Positions 1 to 9,196 of a DNA stretch of 64,000 bases are shown in pieces. Positions within the stretch are counted from its first letter, which is position 1, and each line of letters begins with the position of its first letter. The stretch comes from JAOUEA01 sp963825685 (GTDB lineage Bacteria; Actinomycetota; UBA4738; HRBIN12): NCBI GenBank assembly GCA_963825685.1, contig CAWGUD010000008.1:6879-70878 (forward strand), in the 5' to 3' direction. Position numbers and translations under genes: made by a program. The notes under the pieces were generated by a model. That model was not told where the DNA came from. It ran no database searches and worked only from the letters and a program-made list of their open reading frames with translations.

Positions 1-1
1 C

Positions 2-720
2 ATGCCGATCCCACCGCGACCGAACGCGCGCGCCTCGGGTCCCCACGACCCGCGACGCGAGCCGCTCGTGATCGCCCACCGTGGAGCGTCATGGGAAGAG
101 CCGGAGAACACCCTCCGAGCCTTCCGGCGGGCGATCGAGCTCGACGCCGACCATGTGGAGCTCGACGTCAGGGCCACGCGCGACGGCGTGCTGATCGCCG
201 CTCACGACCCGGTCCGGGTCCCGTTCGGCGAACTCCGCGAGCGCAGCCCCGACGTCCCGACGCTCGCCGAGGTCCTCGAAGAGTGCGTCGGCAAGATCGG
301 CATCGTGCTCGACCTCAAGCGCCACGACGTGACCGAACGGACGCTCGCGCTCCTCCGCGAGTACGGGGTCGACGAGGATCCGACGATCGTGGCCTCGTTC
401 TCACCGCAGGCGATCGCGTCGACGAGGCGCCTGTGGCCGGCGCTGCGCACGATCCAGCATCTCGGGCGGGTGTCGATGCGCGCCGCGGCGGAGCACGCCT
501 GGGGTGTCGGCTTCATCGACCGACAGGCGACCACACATGCCATCCGGGGAGCGCGGAAGCTGGGCCTCGCGTCGACCGTCTACACCGTGAACGACCCTGT
601 GCGGATGCGCGCACTCATCGAGTCGGCGTCACCGGGATCTTCACCGACCGGCCCGACCTGTTGAGAGAGACGCTCCGCAGTCCTGCGTCCGATGAGGAAG
701 CCGGATCGCGCGACGAGTGA
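2..720 (+). CDS. glycerophosphodiester phosphodiesterase (frameshifted near 3' end)
   Basis: GDPD-family phosphodiesterase that would hydrolyse glycerophosphodiesters to glycerol 3-phosphate and an alcohol. The N-terminal HRGAS and PENT motifs, the ELDVRATRDGVLIAAHD segment and a C-terminal VYTVND strand fit the TIM-barrel family; there is no signal peptide, so it is probably cytoplasmic. ATG at base 2 could be the start, but the window edge hides anything upstream. The frame closes early at 664. One missing G near 624 (TCGGCG for TCGGGCG) would restore GVTGIFTDRPDLLRETL and carry the frame to 720. Family call is firm; the break looks like an indel. Confidence 0.85.
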   Translation, partial: ADPTATERARLGSPRPATRAARDRPPWSVMGRAGEHPPSLPAGDRARRRPCGARRQGHARRRADRRSRPGPGPVRRTPRAQPRRPDARRGPRRVRRQDRHRARPQAPRRDRTDARAPPRVRGRRGSDDRGLVLTAGDRVDEAPVAGAAHDPASRAGVDARRGGARLGCRLHRPTGDHTCHPGSAEAGPRVDRLHRERPCADARTHRVGVTGIFTDRPDLLRETLRSPASDEEAGSRDE

Positions 721-773
721 TCCCGGCATCATCTGGGTGCCACGCCGGTTCCGAGCTGCGAGCATGCTGTCTC

Positions 774-862
774 GGGAGGATGGCCGAGCGGACGAAGGCG
801 ACGGTCTTGAAAACCGTTGGTCCGGGCGACCGGGCCCGTGGGTTCGAATCCCACTCCTCCCG
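774..862 (+). tRNA. tRNA-Ser (anticodon UGA)
   Basis: The acceptor stem GGGAGGA pairs with TCCTCCC at the 3' end. The anticodon stem ACGGT/ACCGT encloses CTTGAAA with TGA at 808-810. A long variable arm (class II) and T-arm GTGGG-TTCGAAT-CCCAC are present, and the discriminator is G862. CCA is not encoded. It is one of four serine isoacceptors in the window. Confidence 0.96.
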
Positions 863-963
863 CCGAACTCGCCGCTGAACTTGAGGGTCTTCCCACATCC
901 GTTGCGTTGCGGTGGTCCCTCGCCGTCGTGATAGGACCATCTCCCCCCACAACAGGAGGCGAC

Positions 964-3572
964 ATGGCCCGACGTCAGCGCGACCGGATCGACCCCACCG
1001 AACGCCACCCCTTCGGGCGGCGACGGTTCCTGCAGGGAGCCGCAGCCACGACCGCCGCGGCGTTCCCGATCCTGCGCGCGAGCAGCGCCCGCGCCGGCGG
1101 GGGCTGCGACCTCTACGACACACCTCCGAGCTTCATGGGCGTCGTGCCCGACCCCGAGAGCGTGCTGGGGTTCCCGATCGGGATCGACGAGGAGGTCTCG
1201 GCCGCCGACTCGAACACGTACCTGCAGGCGGTCGCCGCGGCGAGCGATCGGGTTCGGGAGGCGTTGGTCGGCCAGAGCGTCGACGGACGCCCGATCCGGT
1301 ATGCGGTCGTCGGGCATCCGGGCAACATCACCGTGGGCGGACTCGAAGCGATCAGACAGGCGAACCTGGAGATCCGCGATCCCGAGACGCGTCAGGGCCG
1401 GGCCGACGAGCTCGCCCGCACGACGCCCGCGTTCGCGTGGATGACGGGCAACGTGCACGGCTCGGAGGAGAGCGGCGCCGACGCCGCCCTGCAGCTGCTC
1501 TACGAGCTCGCCGACCGTGACGACTGCGTCGTCGAGCGCATCCTCGACGAGCTCGTGATCTTCGTGATCCCGGTGCAGAACCCCGACGGCCGCGTGCTCG
1601 ATCAGCGCCGCAACGCGTACGGGTTCGACCTGAACCGCGACTTCTTCGCCCGCGCGCAGGTCGAGACCGACGACCGCGTCGAGCTGATGAGGACCTACCC
1701 GCCGGTGCTGCTGCTCGATCACCACGAGTTCGGCTACTACCGGTCGTTCTTCCCGCCGAACGCCGACCCGGTGCACCACGAGGTGCCCGAGCAGGTGATG
1801 CGCCAGATCGACGACCTCTACGGACCGGCGATGGCGCGCCTGTTCCACCGCAACGACTGGCCGTTCTTCAACGGCGGCATCTACGACTTCCTGGCGCCCC
1901 AGTTCAACGACACCGGCACGTCGCTCGGGTTCAACGGCGTCGGCATGACGCTCGAGGTCTACAACGGCTCCCCGATGGACCGGCGGTTCGCGCGACAGCT
2001 CGGCATCCAGTGGGCGTGCCTGTGGCAGCTCGCTCGGAACCGTCGCCGCGTGTTGCGTGCCTGGCACGACGCGAGCGTGACCGCGGTCGAGCAGGGCAAG
2101 GCCGGGAAGCTCGAGCCGAACAAGCGGTACTTCCGGCCCGACCTGAAGGTGCGGACCCAGGTGCCGACCGAGCCGCTGCGCCACTACTTCGTGCTCGACA
2201 CGCCGCGTACCCACGACGAGGTGTCGATCCTGATCCGTCGGCTGCAGCGCATGGACGTCGACGTCTACCGCCTCGACGAGGACCTCGTCCGCTGCCCGAC
2301 TTCCATCGAGCTCGGGGTGCCACCGCCGGCGGACTGCGGCCGCGCCCGCGGTCGGGAGCGGCGTCCCGGCCGGCACGGTGTGGATCCCGATGGCGCAGCG
2401 TCAGAAGCACTGGATCCAGGCCGTGATGGGGGAGCAGCCGTACTGCCCCACGTACTACACGTACGGGCTCTCGGGATGGAGCTTCCCGCTGAGCATGAAC
2501 CTCGAGGCAGGATCCACGAGCGGGAAGGTGAAGCCCTACCGCCACCCTGCTCCCGCTCGAGCCGGTGCCGGCTCCGCCACCGATCCCGCAGGGCGCGCCG
2601 ACGATCGGCCTGTACCGCATGTCGAGCGGCGGCTACGCGGCCGAGTCGTTCGGCGCGACCCAGTGGCTCTTCGACACGTACTGGAACGTGCCCTACACCC
2701 TGCTCGAAGCCGACGACATCATCGGCGGAGGGCTCGACGGCATCGACGTGCTCGTCACGCCCGGCGGCGACTGGCCGACCGCGCTCCGACGTCTCGGCGA
2801 CGACGGTGCGCAGGCGATCAGGCGATGGGTGCGACAGGGCGGGCGGTACGTGGGGTACCGGGGCGGCGGCGCGAAGCTCGCGCAGGCACTCGGCCTGACG
2901 ACCGCGCAGATGCGCGACCCGGTCGCCGACGTGCCGGGCAGCGTCGTTCGGGTCGAGCTCGATCGCGAGCAGCCCGCTCGCCGAGGGCATCGGCCGGTGG
3001 TGCTGGATCTTGTTCGACGACGACGACGTCGTCACGGAGTGGTCACCGCGGCGCAGCGCCCGTGCGGTTCCCTCGCGGCCCCCGGAACGGGTTCTTCGTC
3101 TCCGGGCTGGCCTTCGGCGAGCGACAGCTCTACGGCACCCCCGCGGTGATCGACGAGCCGTCGAGGAACGGGCGTGTGGTGCTGATGCCGAGCGATCCGT
3201 TCTCCGGTGGCCACATGGAGGGCTCGCGCAAGATCCTGTGGAACGCGATCTTCGGCACCGATCCAGGCGGCGTGCCGCGTCGGACCCCGACGCGTACGAG
3301 CGGGCCGTCGAGCAAGCACGCGGGCGGCGTTCGCCGAGCCGAGCTGGCCGATGGCGATCCGCGTGAGCGTCGCGTCGAGCGACGAGGACGAGGTGCGGCG
3401 CATGCTGCGGAGGTTCCGCGCCCGGTTCGTCGTGCACCACGACGGCGATGTGGCCCGGTTCCGCATCAGGAACCCGCGCGAGCTCACGGCCGAGGAACAC
3501 CCCTGGGTCAACGATCTCGCGCTCGGGCTGCAACGCTCGGGCATCGACGTGCGCGCATTCAGCACGCCGTAG
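964..3572 (+). CDS. Tat-exported M14 zinc carboxypeptidase-like protein with GATase1-like C-terminal domain (multiply frameshifted)
   Basis: Start ATG 964 follows AGGAGG at 954-959. The N-terminus has a twin-arginine signal (GRRRFLQGAAATTAAAF). The M14 domain shows HxxE zinc ligands H165 and E168 (NVHGSEE), a third ligand in LLLDHHEFGYY (H253/H254) and catalytic Glu331 in GMTLEVYNG. The C-terminal half (IGLYRMSSGG, DVLVTPGGDWPTALR, GRYVGYRGGGAKLAQALGL) looks like a class-I glutamine-amidotransferase-like fold, as in other long M14 proteins. The frame changes around 2300-2370, 2550, 2960, 3080 and 3290. All segments remain recognisable in order, so this is either a cluster of indel errors or a young pseudogene. 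Stop TAG 3570-3572. Confidence 0.8.
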
Positions 3573-3578
3573 CCACGA

Positions 3579-4115
3579 TCAGCCGGTCTCGATCGCGGCG
3601 ACGAGCTCGCGGCAGAAGTCGGGGATGTCCTCGACGACCCGGCCCCAGACGATGTTCCCGTCGCGGAACGCGGGCTCGTCGACCCACGTCGCGCCGGCGT
3701 TCTCGAGGTCGTCCTTGATGCCGATCGAGCCCGTCGCGCGCACGCCCTTCACGATGCCGGCCGAGATGCCGACCCAGCCGGCGTGGCAGATCATGCCGAC
3801 GATCGCGCCGCGCTCGTGCGCCCCGCGCACGAGGTCCTTCACCGAGTCGTACCGGCGGAGCTTGTCCGGAGCCCACCCGCCGGGCACGACGACCGCGTCG
3901 TAGGTCGAACCGTCGATCGCGTCGACCGTCGTGTCGGCCGAGGCGAGCAACCCGTGCTTGCCCGCGACCTCGTCGGTCGTGATGCCCGCGACCGTGACGT
4001 CGGCGCCTTCCTCCTGCAGCCGCATCAGCGGCACATGGAACTCGAGATCCTCGAAGCCCTCGGCCAGCAGCACGACCACGCGCTTGCCGTCCAATCGTCC
4101 GTCATGTCGCGACAC
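3579..4115 (-). CDS. DJ-1/PfpI family protein
   Basis: Cytoplasmic class-I-glutamine-amidotransferase-fold protein of the PfpI/YhbO/DJ-1 type (intracellular protease or deglycase activities are reported in the family). LLAEGFEDLEFHVPLMRL opens the fold. The nucleophile elbow is MICHAGW (catalytic Cys-His) and VVVPGGWAPDKLRR is the oxyanion strand. Length about 180 aa is normal. The start is uncertain. GTG 4115 and TTG 4127 are in frame, but the best Shine-Dalgarno (AGGAGG, 9 nt spacing) serves an out-of-frame ATG at 4105, hinting at a one-base loss near 4095. It converges with the M14 gene 6 bases away. Confidence 0.88.
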   Translation of the reverse strand: MSRHDGRLDGKRVVVLLAEGFEDLEFHVPLMRLQEEGADVTVAGITTDEVAGKHGLLASADTTVDAIDGSTYDAVVVPGGWAPDKLRRYDSVKDLVRGAHERGAIVGMICHAGWVGISAGIVKGVRATGSIGIKDDLENAGATWVDEPAFRDGNIVWGRVVEDIPDFCRELVAAIETG

Positions 4116-4168
4116 CTCCTGCGTCAACCCTAGCGGATGGACGCAGAGGTTCGGCGCCGGCCGCTCCG

Positions 4169-4174
4169 TAGACT
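4169..4174 (+). promoter_or_regulatory. -10 box of a leaderless hemE promoter
   Basis: TAGACT ends 6 nt before the GTG at 4181, the usual -10 to +1 distance, so the transcript probably begins at the start codon. The same TAGACT/TAGAAT hexamer precedes four tRNA genes and the aldo/keto reductase here. No clear -35 is visible. Confidence 0.55.
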
Positions 4175-4180
4175 GGATGC

Positions 4181-5229
4181 GTGAGCTCCGGCCTCTTTCC
4201 GTGACCGCTTCCTGCGCGCCTGCCGGCTGCAGAGCGTCGACCGCACGCCCGTGTGGTTCATGCGCCAGGCCGGCCGATACCTGCCGGAGTATCGGGAGCT
4301 GCGCGGGGACCGCGACATCCTCGAGACCTGCAAGGACCCGGCGAAGGTCGTCGAGATCACGCTGCAGCCGCTGCGGCGCATGGACGTCGACGCGGCGATC
4401 GTGTTCAGCGACATCATGGTGCCGCTCGCCGGCGTCGGCATCGACGTGCGCATCGAGCCCGGGCGGGGGCCGGTGGTCGACACGCCGATGCGCTCGGCGG
4501 CCGACGTCGACCGGCTGCGTCCGCTCGAGCCGTCACAGGACGTGCCCGAGGCGCTCGAGGCGATCCGTCTGCTGCGCGAGGAGCTCACGGTGCCCCTGAT
4601 CGGGTTCGCGGGCGCGCCGTTCACGCTGGCGAGCTACCTGATCGAGGGCGGCCCCAGCCGCACCCACGAGCGGACGAAGGCGCTGATGCACGGCGACCAC
4701 GTCACGTGGGACGCCCTGATGCGCGCGCTCGTGGCGATCGTCGTGCCCCACCTGCGGGCGCAGGTGGAAGCGGGCGCCCAGGTGCTCCAGGTCTTCGACT
4801 CGTGGGTCGGCGCGCTCGACCGCGACGATTACCGGCGCCGCGTGCAGCCGCACATGTCGAGGGTCTTCTCAGGGCTCGCCGATCTCGGCGTGCCCGTGAT
4901 CCACTTCGGCGTCGGCACCGGGGAGCTGCTCGGCGAGATGGCGGTCTCGGGCGGACAGGTCCTCGGCGTCGACTGGCGCGTGCCGCTCGACGAGGCCTGG
5001 GACCGGGTCGGCCACGACCGGGCCCTCCAGGGCAACCTCGATCCCGCGGTGCTCGGCGCGCCGTGGGAGGTCGTCGAGCGCAAGACGCTCGAGGTGCTGC
5101 GCCGCGCCGGCGGCCGCGACGGCCACGTCTTCAACCTCGGGCACGGCGTGCTGCCCGACACCCCGCCCGACGCGCTCGAAGCGCCTCATCGACTTCGTCC
5201 ATGCAGAGACCGAAAGGAAGCCCCAGTGA
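4181..5229 (+). CDS. hemE: uroporphyrinogen decarboxylase HemE (two indels)
   Basis: Decarboxylates uroporphyrinogen III to coproporphyrinogen III in the cytoplasm. Diagnostic motifs are PVWFMRQAGRYLPEYRELR, FSDIMVPLAGVG, GFAGAPFTLASYLIEGG, LQVFDSWVGAL and the C-terminal FNLGHGVLP. Two single-base insertions disturb the frame. An extra T in TTT at 4196-4198 separates GTG 4181 (VSSGLF) from RDRFLRACRLQ. An extra base near 5180 turns the expected DALERLIDFVHAETERKPQ into an artificial in-frame fusion with hemH. The corrected stop TGA 5227-5229 overlaps the hemH GTG. First gene of hemE-hemH-cgoX-hemQ. Confidence 0.93.
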
Positions 5230-6209
5230 CCGACGCACCACCGATCGGCGTGCTCGTGATGGCCTACGGCACGGCCGCCGGTCCCGACGACATCGAGCGC
5301 TACTACACCGACATCCGCGGTGGCCGCGCGCCGACGCCCGAGCACCTGCAGGAGCTGAAGGATCGCTACGAGGCGATCGGGAACGTGTTCCCGCTCGCGG
5401 AGACGACGGCGGCGCAGGCCGACGGCATCGTCGAGCGGCTGAACGCCGACGCCGACGGCAACGCCTACCGCGCGTACCTCGGCATGAAGCACTCGCCGCC
5501 GTTCATCCCCGAGGGTGTGGAGCGCATGCGCGACGACGGCATCGAGCGCGGCATCGGCATCGTGATGGCGCCGCACTGGTCCGGGATGTCGGTCGAGACC
5601 TACGTCGAGCGTGTGCAGCAGGCGGTCGAGGATCACGGCGAGACGCCGCGGTTCACGTTCGTGCGCAGCTACCACGACCATCCGGCGTTCATCGCGTTCC
5701 TCACGGAGCGCGTGCGCGAGGGGCTCGAGGGTCTGCCCGACGATGTGCGTGACGCCGCCGCCGTCATCTTCAGCGCGCACTCGCTGCCGGTGCGCACGCT
5801 CGACGACGGCTCGCAGCGGTGCAAGTACTGCGACTGCGACGATTCCTGCCGCTATCGCGACGGGTTGCAGGAGACGGCGAACCTCGTGGCCGAGCGCCTC
5901 GGTCTCGAGCACTTCCTGATCGCGTGGCAGAGCGCAGGACGTACCGCCGATCCCTGGTGGGGCCCGCCCGTCGAGGACGTGATCCAGCAGCTCGCGATGC
6001 AGGGTCATCCCGCGGTGCTCGTCTGCAGCGCCGGGTTCGTCGCGGACCACCTCGAGGTGCTCTACGACCTCGACATCGAGGCGAAGCAGATCGCCGAGGA
6101 GGCCGGCATCACGTTCGCGCGCACGCGCATGCCCAACGCCGATCCGGAGTACCTCGACGTGCTCGCCCAGGTCGTGCGCGACCACATGGCGCAGGTGCCG
6201 GTGGGGTGA
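5226..6209 (+). CDS. hemH: coproporphyrin III ferrochelatase (CpfC/HemH)
   Basis: Inserts Fe2+ into coproporphyrin III; placement with CgoX and HemQ indicates the coproporphyrin branch rather than protoporphyrin. GTG 5226 overlaps the hemE stop (GTGA). Conserved blocks are VLVMAYGTA, GMKHSPPFIPE and the metal-site FSAHSLPVRT. An internal cluster CKYCDCDDSC (C-x2-C-x-C-x3-C) would fit the [2Fe-2S]-containing ferrochelatase class known in Actinobacteria and others. About 327 aa, normal length. The stop TGA 6207-6209 overlaps the next GTG, so translation is probably coupled. Confidence 0.94.
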   Translation: MTDAPPIGVLVMAYGTAAGPDDIERYYTDIRGGRAPTPEHLQELKDRYEAIGNVFPLAETTAAQADGIVERLNADADGNAYRAYLGMKHSPPFIPEGVERMRDDGIERGIGIVMAPHWSGMSVETYVERVQQAVEDHGETPRFTFVRSYHDHPAFIAFLTERVREGLEGLPDDVRDAAAVIFSAHSLPVRTLDDGSQRCKYCDCDDSCRYRDGLQETANLVAERLGLEHFLIAWQSAGRTADPWWGPPVEDVIQQLAMQGHPAVLVCSAGFVADHLEVLYDLDIEAKQIAEEAGITFARTRMPNADPEYLDVLAQVVRDHMAQVPVG

Positions 6210-7564
6210 GCGCGGCGGGTGGTCGGCGGGTCGTGATCGTCGGCGGCGGGGTCACGGGCCTCGCCGTCGCGCACCGCCTCGTGCAGGCCGACCCCGCGGT
6301 CGACGTCACGGTCCTGGAAGCCGGAGCGAGGGCCGGCGGCAAGCTCAGCAGCGTCGACGTCGGCGACCTGACGCTGCCGGCCGGCGCCGACTCGTTCCTC
6401 GCACGCAAGCCGTGGGCGGTCGAGCTCTGCAGGGAGCTCGGCGTCGAGCTCGAGGCCCCGGGGTCCTCGGGCGCGTACCTGTGGACCGACTCCGGTCTGG
6501 TGCCGCTGCTGAAGGACGCACCGTTCGGCATCCCCGGCGACATCGGCGACCTCTTCCGGTGGCCGGGTCTGTCCGCGGCCGGGAAGCGCCGCGCCGCCCA
6601 GGATCTCGTGCGGAAGGCGCGCAAGGGCGACGACGACGAATCGCTCGGTTCGCTGCTGCGGCGCCGATTCGGCGACGAGGCGACCGACCTCGCGGTGGGC
6701 CCGCTGCTCGCCGGTCTCTACGCCGGCGACGTCGACCGGTTGAGCGTGCGGGCGACGTTCCCCGACCTCGTGGCGTGGGAACGGGCGCAGGGGAGCCTCT
6801 TCCGCGGGTCGCAGGCGACGTCGAAGCTGGCGCGCCGGTCGCAGCTCGGCCCCATGTTCGTGCGGCCGCGCGGCGGCGTGCAGCGGCTGACCGAGGAGCT
6901 CGCCGAGCGCCTGGCAGGCCGGGTGCGAACGGATGCGTCGGTGACGTCCGTCGAGACGGGGAGGGTCGCGCTCGACGGGGGCGACACGATCGAGGCCGAT
7001 GCGGTCGTGCTCGCGACCCCGGCGCACGAGGCGTCGAGGCTGCTCACCGCCGCCGCGCCCGCGACCGCCGCCGATCTCGCCGGCATCACGTACGCCTCGA
7101 CCGCGGTCGTGCTGATGGTCTACCCCGAGGGCACGCAGCCGGGCCTGCCCGACGGGACGGGCTTCGTCGTGCCGCGGGGCAAGGCGCCGATGACGGCCGC
7201 CACGTGGCTCAGCAGCAAGTGGCCGAGCGAGGCGTTCGGTACCAGGGCCGTCGTGCGCTGCTACGTCGGCGCGGTCGGGGAGGACGATGTCCTCGACGCC
7301 GACGATGCCGACATCGTCGAGGCGTGCGCCCGGCACCTGGCGGCCGTCGTGCGGTTGCCCGACATGCCCGAGCGCGCCACGGTCGTGCGATGGCCCGCGT
7401 CGATGCCGCAGTACGAGGTGGGCCACCTCGAGCGCGTCGCCCGCATCCGCGACGGCCTGCCCCCCGGTATCGTCGTGGTGGGTCAGGCCTACGACGGCGT
7501 GGGGGTGCCCGACTGCGTGCGCGCCGCGAACGAGACCGCCGAGCGCCTGATCGCCGCGAGCTGA
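6206..7564 (+). CDS. cgoX: coproporphyrinogen III oxidase, FAD-dependent (CgoX/HemY type)
   Basis: Oxidises coproporphyrinogen III to coproporphyrin III with O2. The N-terminal dinucleotide fold VVIVGGGVTGLAVAHRL is followed by VLEAGARAGGKLSS, the ADSFLARKPWAVELCRELG substrate region, VGPLLAGLYAGDVDRLSV, RPRGGVQRLTEEL and the C-terminal FAD motif GIVVVGQAYDGVGVPDCVRAA. 452 aa, no frameshift. GTG 6206 overlaps the hemH stop as GTGA. Older annotations would call it protoporphyrinogen oxidase hemG/hemY; the operon partners favour the coproporphyrin substrate. Confidence 0.93.
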   Translation: MSAAGGRRVVIVGGGVTGLAVAHRLVQADPAVDVTVLEAGARAGGKLSSVDVGDLTLPAGADSFLARKPWAVELCRELGVELEAPGSSGAYLWTDSGLVPLLKDAPFGIPGDIGDLFRWPGLSAAGKRRAAQDLVRKARKGDDDESLGSLLRRRFGDEATDLAVGPLLAGLYAGDVDRLSVRATFPDLVAWERAQGSLFRGSQATSKLARRSQLGPMFVRPRGGVQRLTEELAERLAGRVRTDASVTSVETGRVALDGGDTIEADAVVLATPAHEASRLLTAAAPATAADLAGITYASTAVVLMVYPEGTQPGLPDGTGFVVPRGKAPMTAATWLSSKWPSEAFGTRAVVRCYVGAVGEDDVLDADDADIVEACARHLAAVVRLPDMPERATVVRWPASMPQYEVGHLERVARIRDGLPPGIVVVGQAYDGVGVPDCVRAANETAERLIAAS

Positions 7565-7597
7565 GCACACGCCGACCGACCACGAGGAGACGGTTCG

Positions 7598-8284
7598 ATG
7601 ACCGACCAGCCGACGACGATCTACACGTTGTACCCGGTGTTCAAGGCCACGCCCGACTTCCGCGTCGAGCTGGCGGGCGCCGACGATCTGCGCGACGCCG
7701 TGCAGGAGGTCGAGAACCTCTACAAGGCATGGGACGGCCGGGTCGCGGTCCGCGGCACGTACTCGACGGTCGGCTTCCGCGCCGACGCCGACCTGATGCT
7801 GTGGCTCGTCGGCGAGTCACCGCACGACGTGCAGCGGTTCCTCGTCGAGTTCCGGCGCACGCGCGCCGGGCGTCTGATGGACCTGTCGTGGACGTTCATG
7901 GGAGTCGTGAAGCCCGCCGAGTTCACGCCCGACCACCAGCCGGCGTTCGTGAAGGGGGTGCCGCCCGAGACGTTCCTCTGCGTGTACCCGTTCGTGCGCA
8001 CGCCGGAGTGGTACCTGCTGCCGCGCGAGGAGCGCGGCGAGCTGCTGCGCGAGCACGGCATCGTCGGCCGCGAGTACCCGCAGGTGCTCGCGAACACCAC
8101 GAGCGGGTTCGGGCTCGGCGACTGGGAGTGGATACTCGCGTTCGAGGCCGAGCAGGCCGACACGCTCGTCGACGTGATCAGGGAGCTGCGCAACACGAAG
8201 GCCAGGCTCTACACGAAGGTCGAGATCCCGTTCGTCACGGGCATCCGCAAGCCGGTCGCGGACGCCTTCGACGACCTCGTCTGA
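7598..8284 (+). CDS. hemQ: coproheme decarboxylase HemQ/ChdC
   Basis: Chlorite-dismutase-fold enzyme that oxidatively decarboxylates coproheme III to haem b, the last step of the coproporphyrin pathway. Motifs are GTYSTVGFRADADLMLWL, RTPEWYLLPREERGELLREHG with the likely proximal haem ligand His153, and FGLGDWEWILAFEA. 228 aa is the usual actinobacterial length. GAGGAGACGG lies upstream of ATG 7598, 33 nt after cgoX, so it is the last gene of the operon. A stem-loop follows at 8299-8321. Confidence 0.94.
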   Translation: MTDQPTTIYTLYPVFKATPDFRVELAGADDLRDAVQEVENLYKAWDGRVAVRGTYSTVGFRADADLMLWLVGESPHDVQRFLVEFRRTRAGRLMDLSWTFMGVVKPAEFTPDHQPAFVKGVPPETFLCVYPFVRTPEWYLLPREERGELLREHGIVGREYPQVLANTTSGFGLGDWEWILAFEAEQADTLVDVIRELRNTKARLYTKVEIPFVTGIRKPVADAFDDLV

Positions 8285-8298
8285 GCCGGAGCGCGCGT

Positions 8299-8321
8299 CA
8301 GTAGTCCGAATCAGACTACTG
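8299..8321. terminator. stem-loop between convergent hemQ and ppk2
   Basis: Perfect 8-bp inverted repeat CAGTAGTC / GACTACTG around a 7-nt loop. It lies just past the hemQ stop and includes the ppk2 stop codon (TAG, 8316-8318 on the minus strand). No U-tract follows on either strand, so it may act as a weak bidirectional terminator or mRNA end structure. Confidence 0.45.
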
Positions 8322-9161
8322 GTCGTGCGTCGCCTCGTGGAGCACGTCGTCGGCGTGGTCGGGCACGTAGGTGTACATCTCGCGAGGCGGCCGCACGTAG
8401 CCCTCGTCCCGCTGGCGTGGCGGCATCACGATCTCGGGGACGGGCCTCGGCTCGTACGGGACCATCGAGAGCAGGTGCGAGATGCAGTTCAGCCGCGCCT
8501 TCTTCTTGTTGTCGGCGTCGACCACGTGCCAGGGCGCCTCGGGGATGTCGGTGTGCACGAACATCTCGTCCTTGGCGCGTGAGTAGTCGACCCACTTCGT
8601 GCGCGAGTACAGGTCGGTCTCGCTGAGCTTCCAGCGGCGCAGCGGGTCGTCGATGCGCTTGGCGAACCGGCGTTCCTGCTCCTCGTCGCTCACGGAGAAC
8701 CAGTACTTGATCAGCACGATGCCGTCCTCGACGAGCAGCCGCTCGAAGATCGGGGTCTGGCGCAGGAAGCGGTAGTACTCGGCCTGCGTGCAGAACCCGA
8801 GCACGCGTTCGACGCCGGCGCGGTTGTACCAGCTGCGGTCGAAGAGCACGATCTCGCCCGCCGCCGGCAGCTCCTCGATGTACCGCTGGAAGTACCACTG
8901 CGAGCGTTCCCGGTCCGAGGGCTTGGGCAGCGCGACATGCCGGGTGATGCGCGGGTTCGTGTGTTCGGTGATGCGCTTGATCGCGCCGCCCTTGCCGGCC
9001 GCGTCGCGTCCCTCGAAGATCGCCACGACCCGGGCCTTCGTGTCGGAGACCCACTGCTCCATCTTCACGAGCTCCTCCTGCAGCCGGAAGAGCTCGCGCT
9101 CGTAGACCTTGTTCGGGTACTTCGCCCTGCCGGACCCCTCGCGTTCCATCGCCTCGGACAT
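8316..9161 (-). CDS. ppk2: polyphosphate kinase 2
   Basis: PPK2-family nucleotide kinase transferring phosphate between polyphosphate and nucleoside diphosphates. Walker A is FEGRDAAGKGGAIKRI. The lid and Walker B region is IVLFDRSWYNRAGVERVLGF, followed by EEQERRFAKRIDDPLRRWKLS and the DNKKKARLNCI segment. 281 aa. ATG 9161 is preceded by AGGTGGGG at 6-7 nt; a GTG at 9170 is the alternative. It is divergent from the HlyIII gene and converges on hemQ. Confidence 0.93.
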   Translation of the reverse strand: MSEAMEREGSGRAKYPNKVYERELFRLQEELVKMEQWVSDTKARVVAIFEGRDAAGKGGAIKRITEHTNPRITRHVALPKPSDRERSQWYFQRYIEELPAAGEIVLFDRSWYNRAGVERVLGFCTQAEYYRFLRQTPIFERLLVEDGIVLIKYWFSVSDEEQERRFAKRIDDPLRRWKLSETDLYSRTKWVDYSRAKDEMFVHTDIPEAPWHVVDADNKKKARLNCISHLLSMVPYEPRPVPEIVMPPRQRDEGYVRPPREMYTYVPDHADDVLHEATHDQ

Positions 9162-9196
9162 GGACCCCACCTCGCGCGTCGTCGTGGGGGAAGTCT

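Noticed and set aside
580..2376. Long minus-strand open frame of 598 codons
   Set aside because: It is antisense to the tRNA-Ser and the M14 gene and shows only the Arg/Val/His-rich composition typical of shadow frames in GC-rich coding DNA.
4251..6209. A 652-aa HemE-HemH fusion protein
   Set aside because: The join requires reading APHRLRPCRDRKEAP in place of the conserved HemE tail. Removing one base near 5180 restores a HemE end and a GTGA overlap with hemH, so the fusion is an indel artefact.
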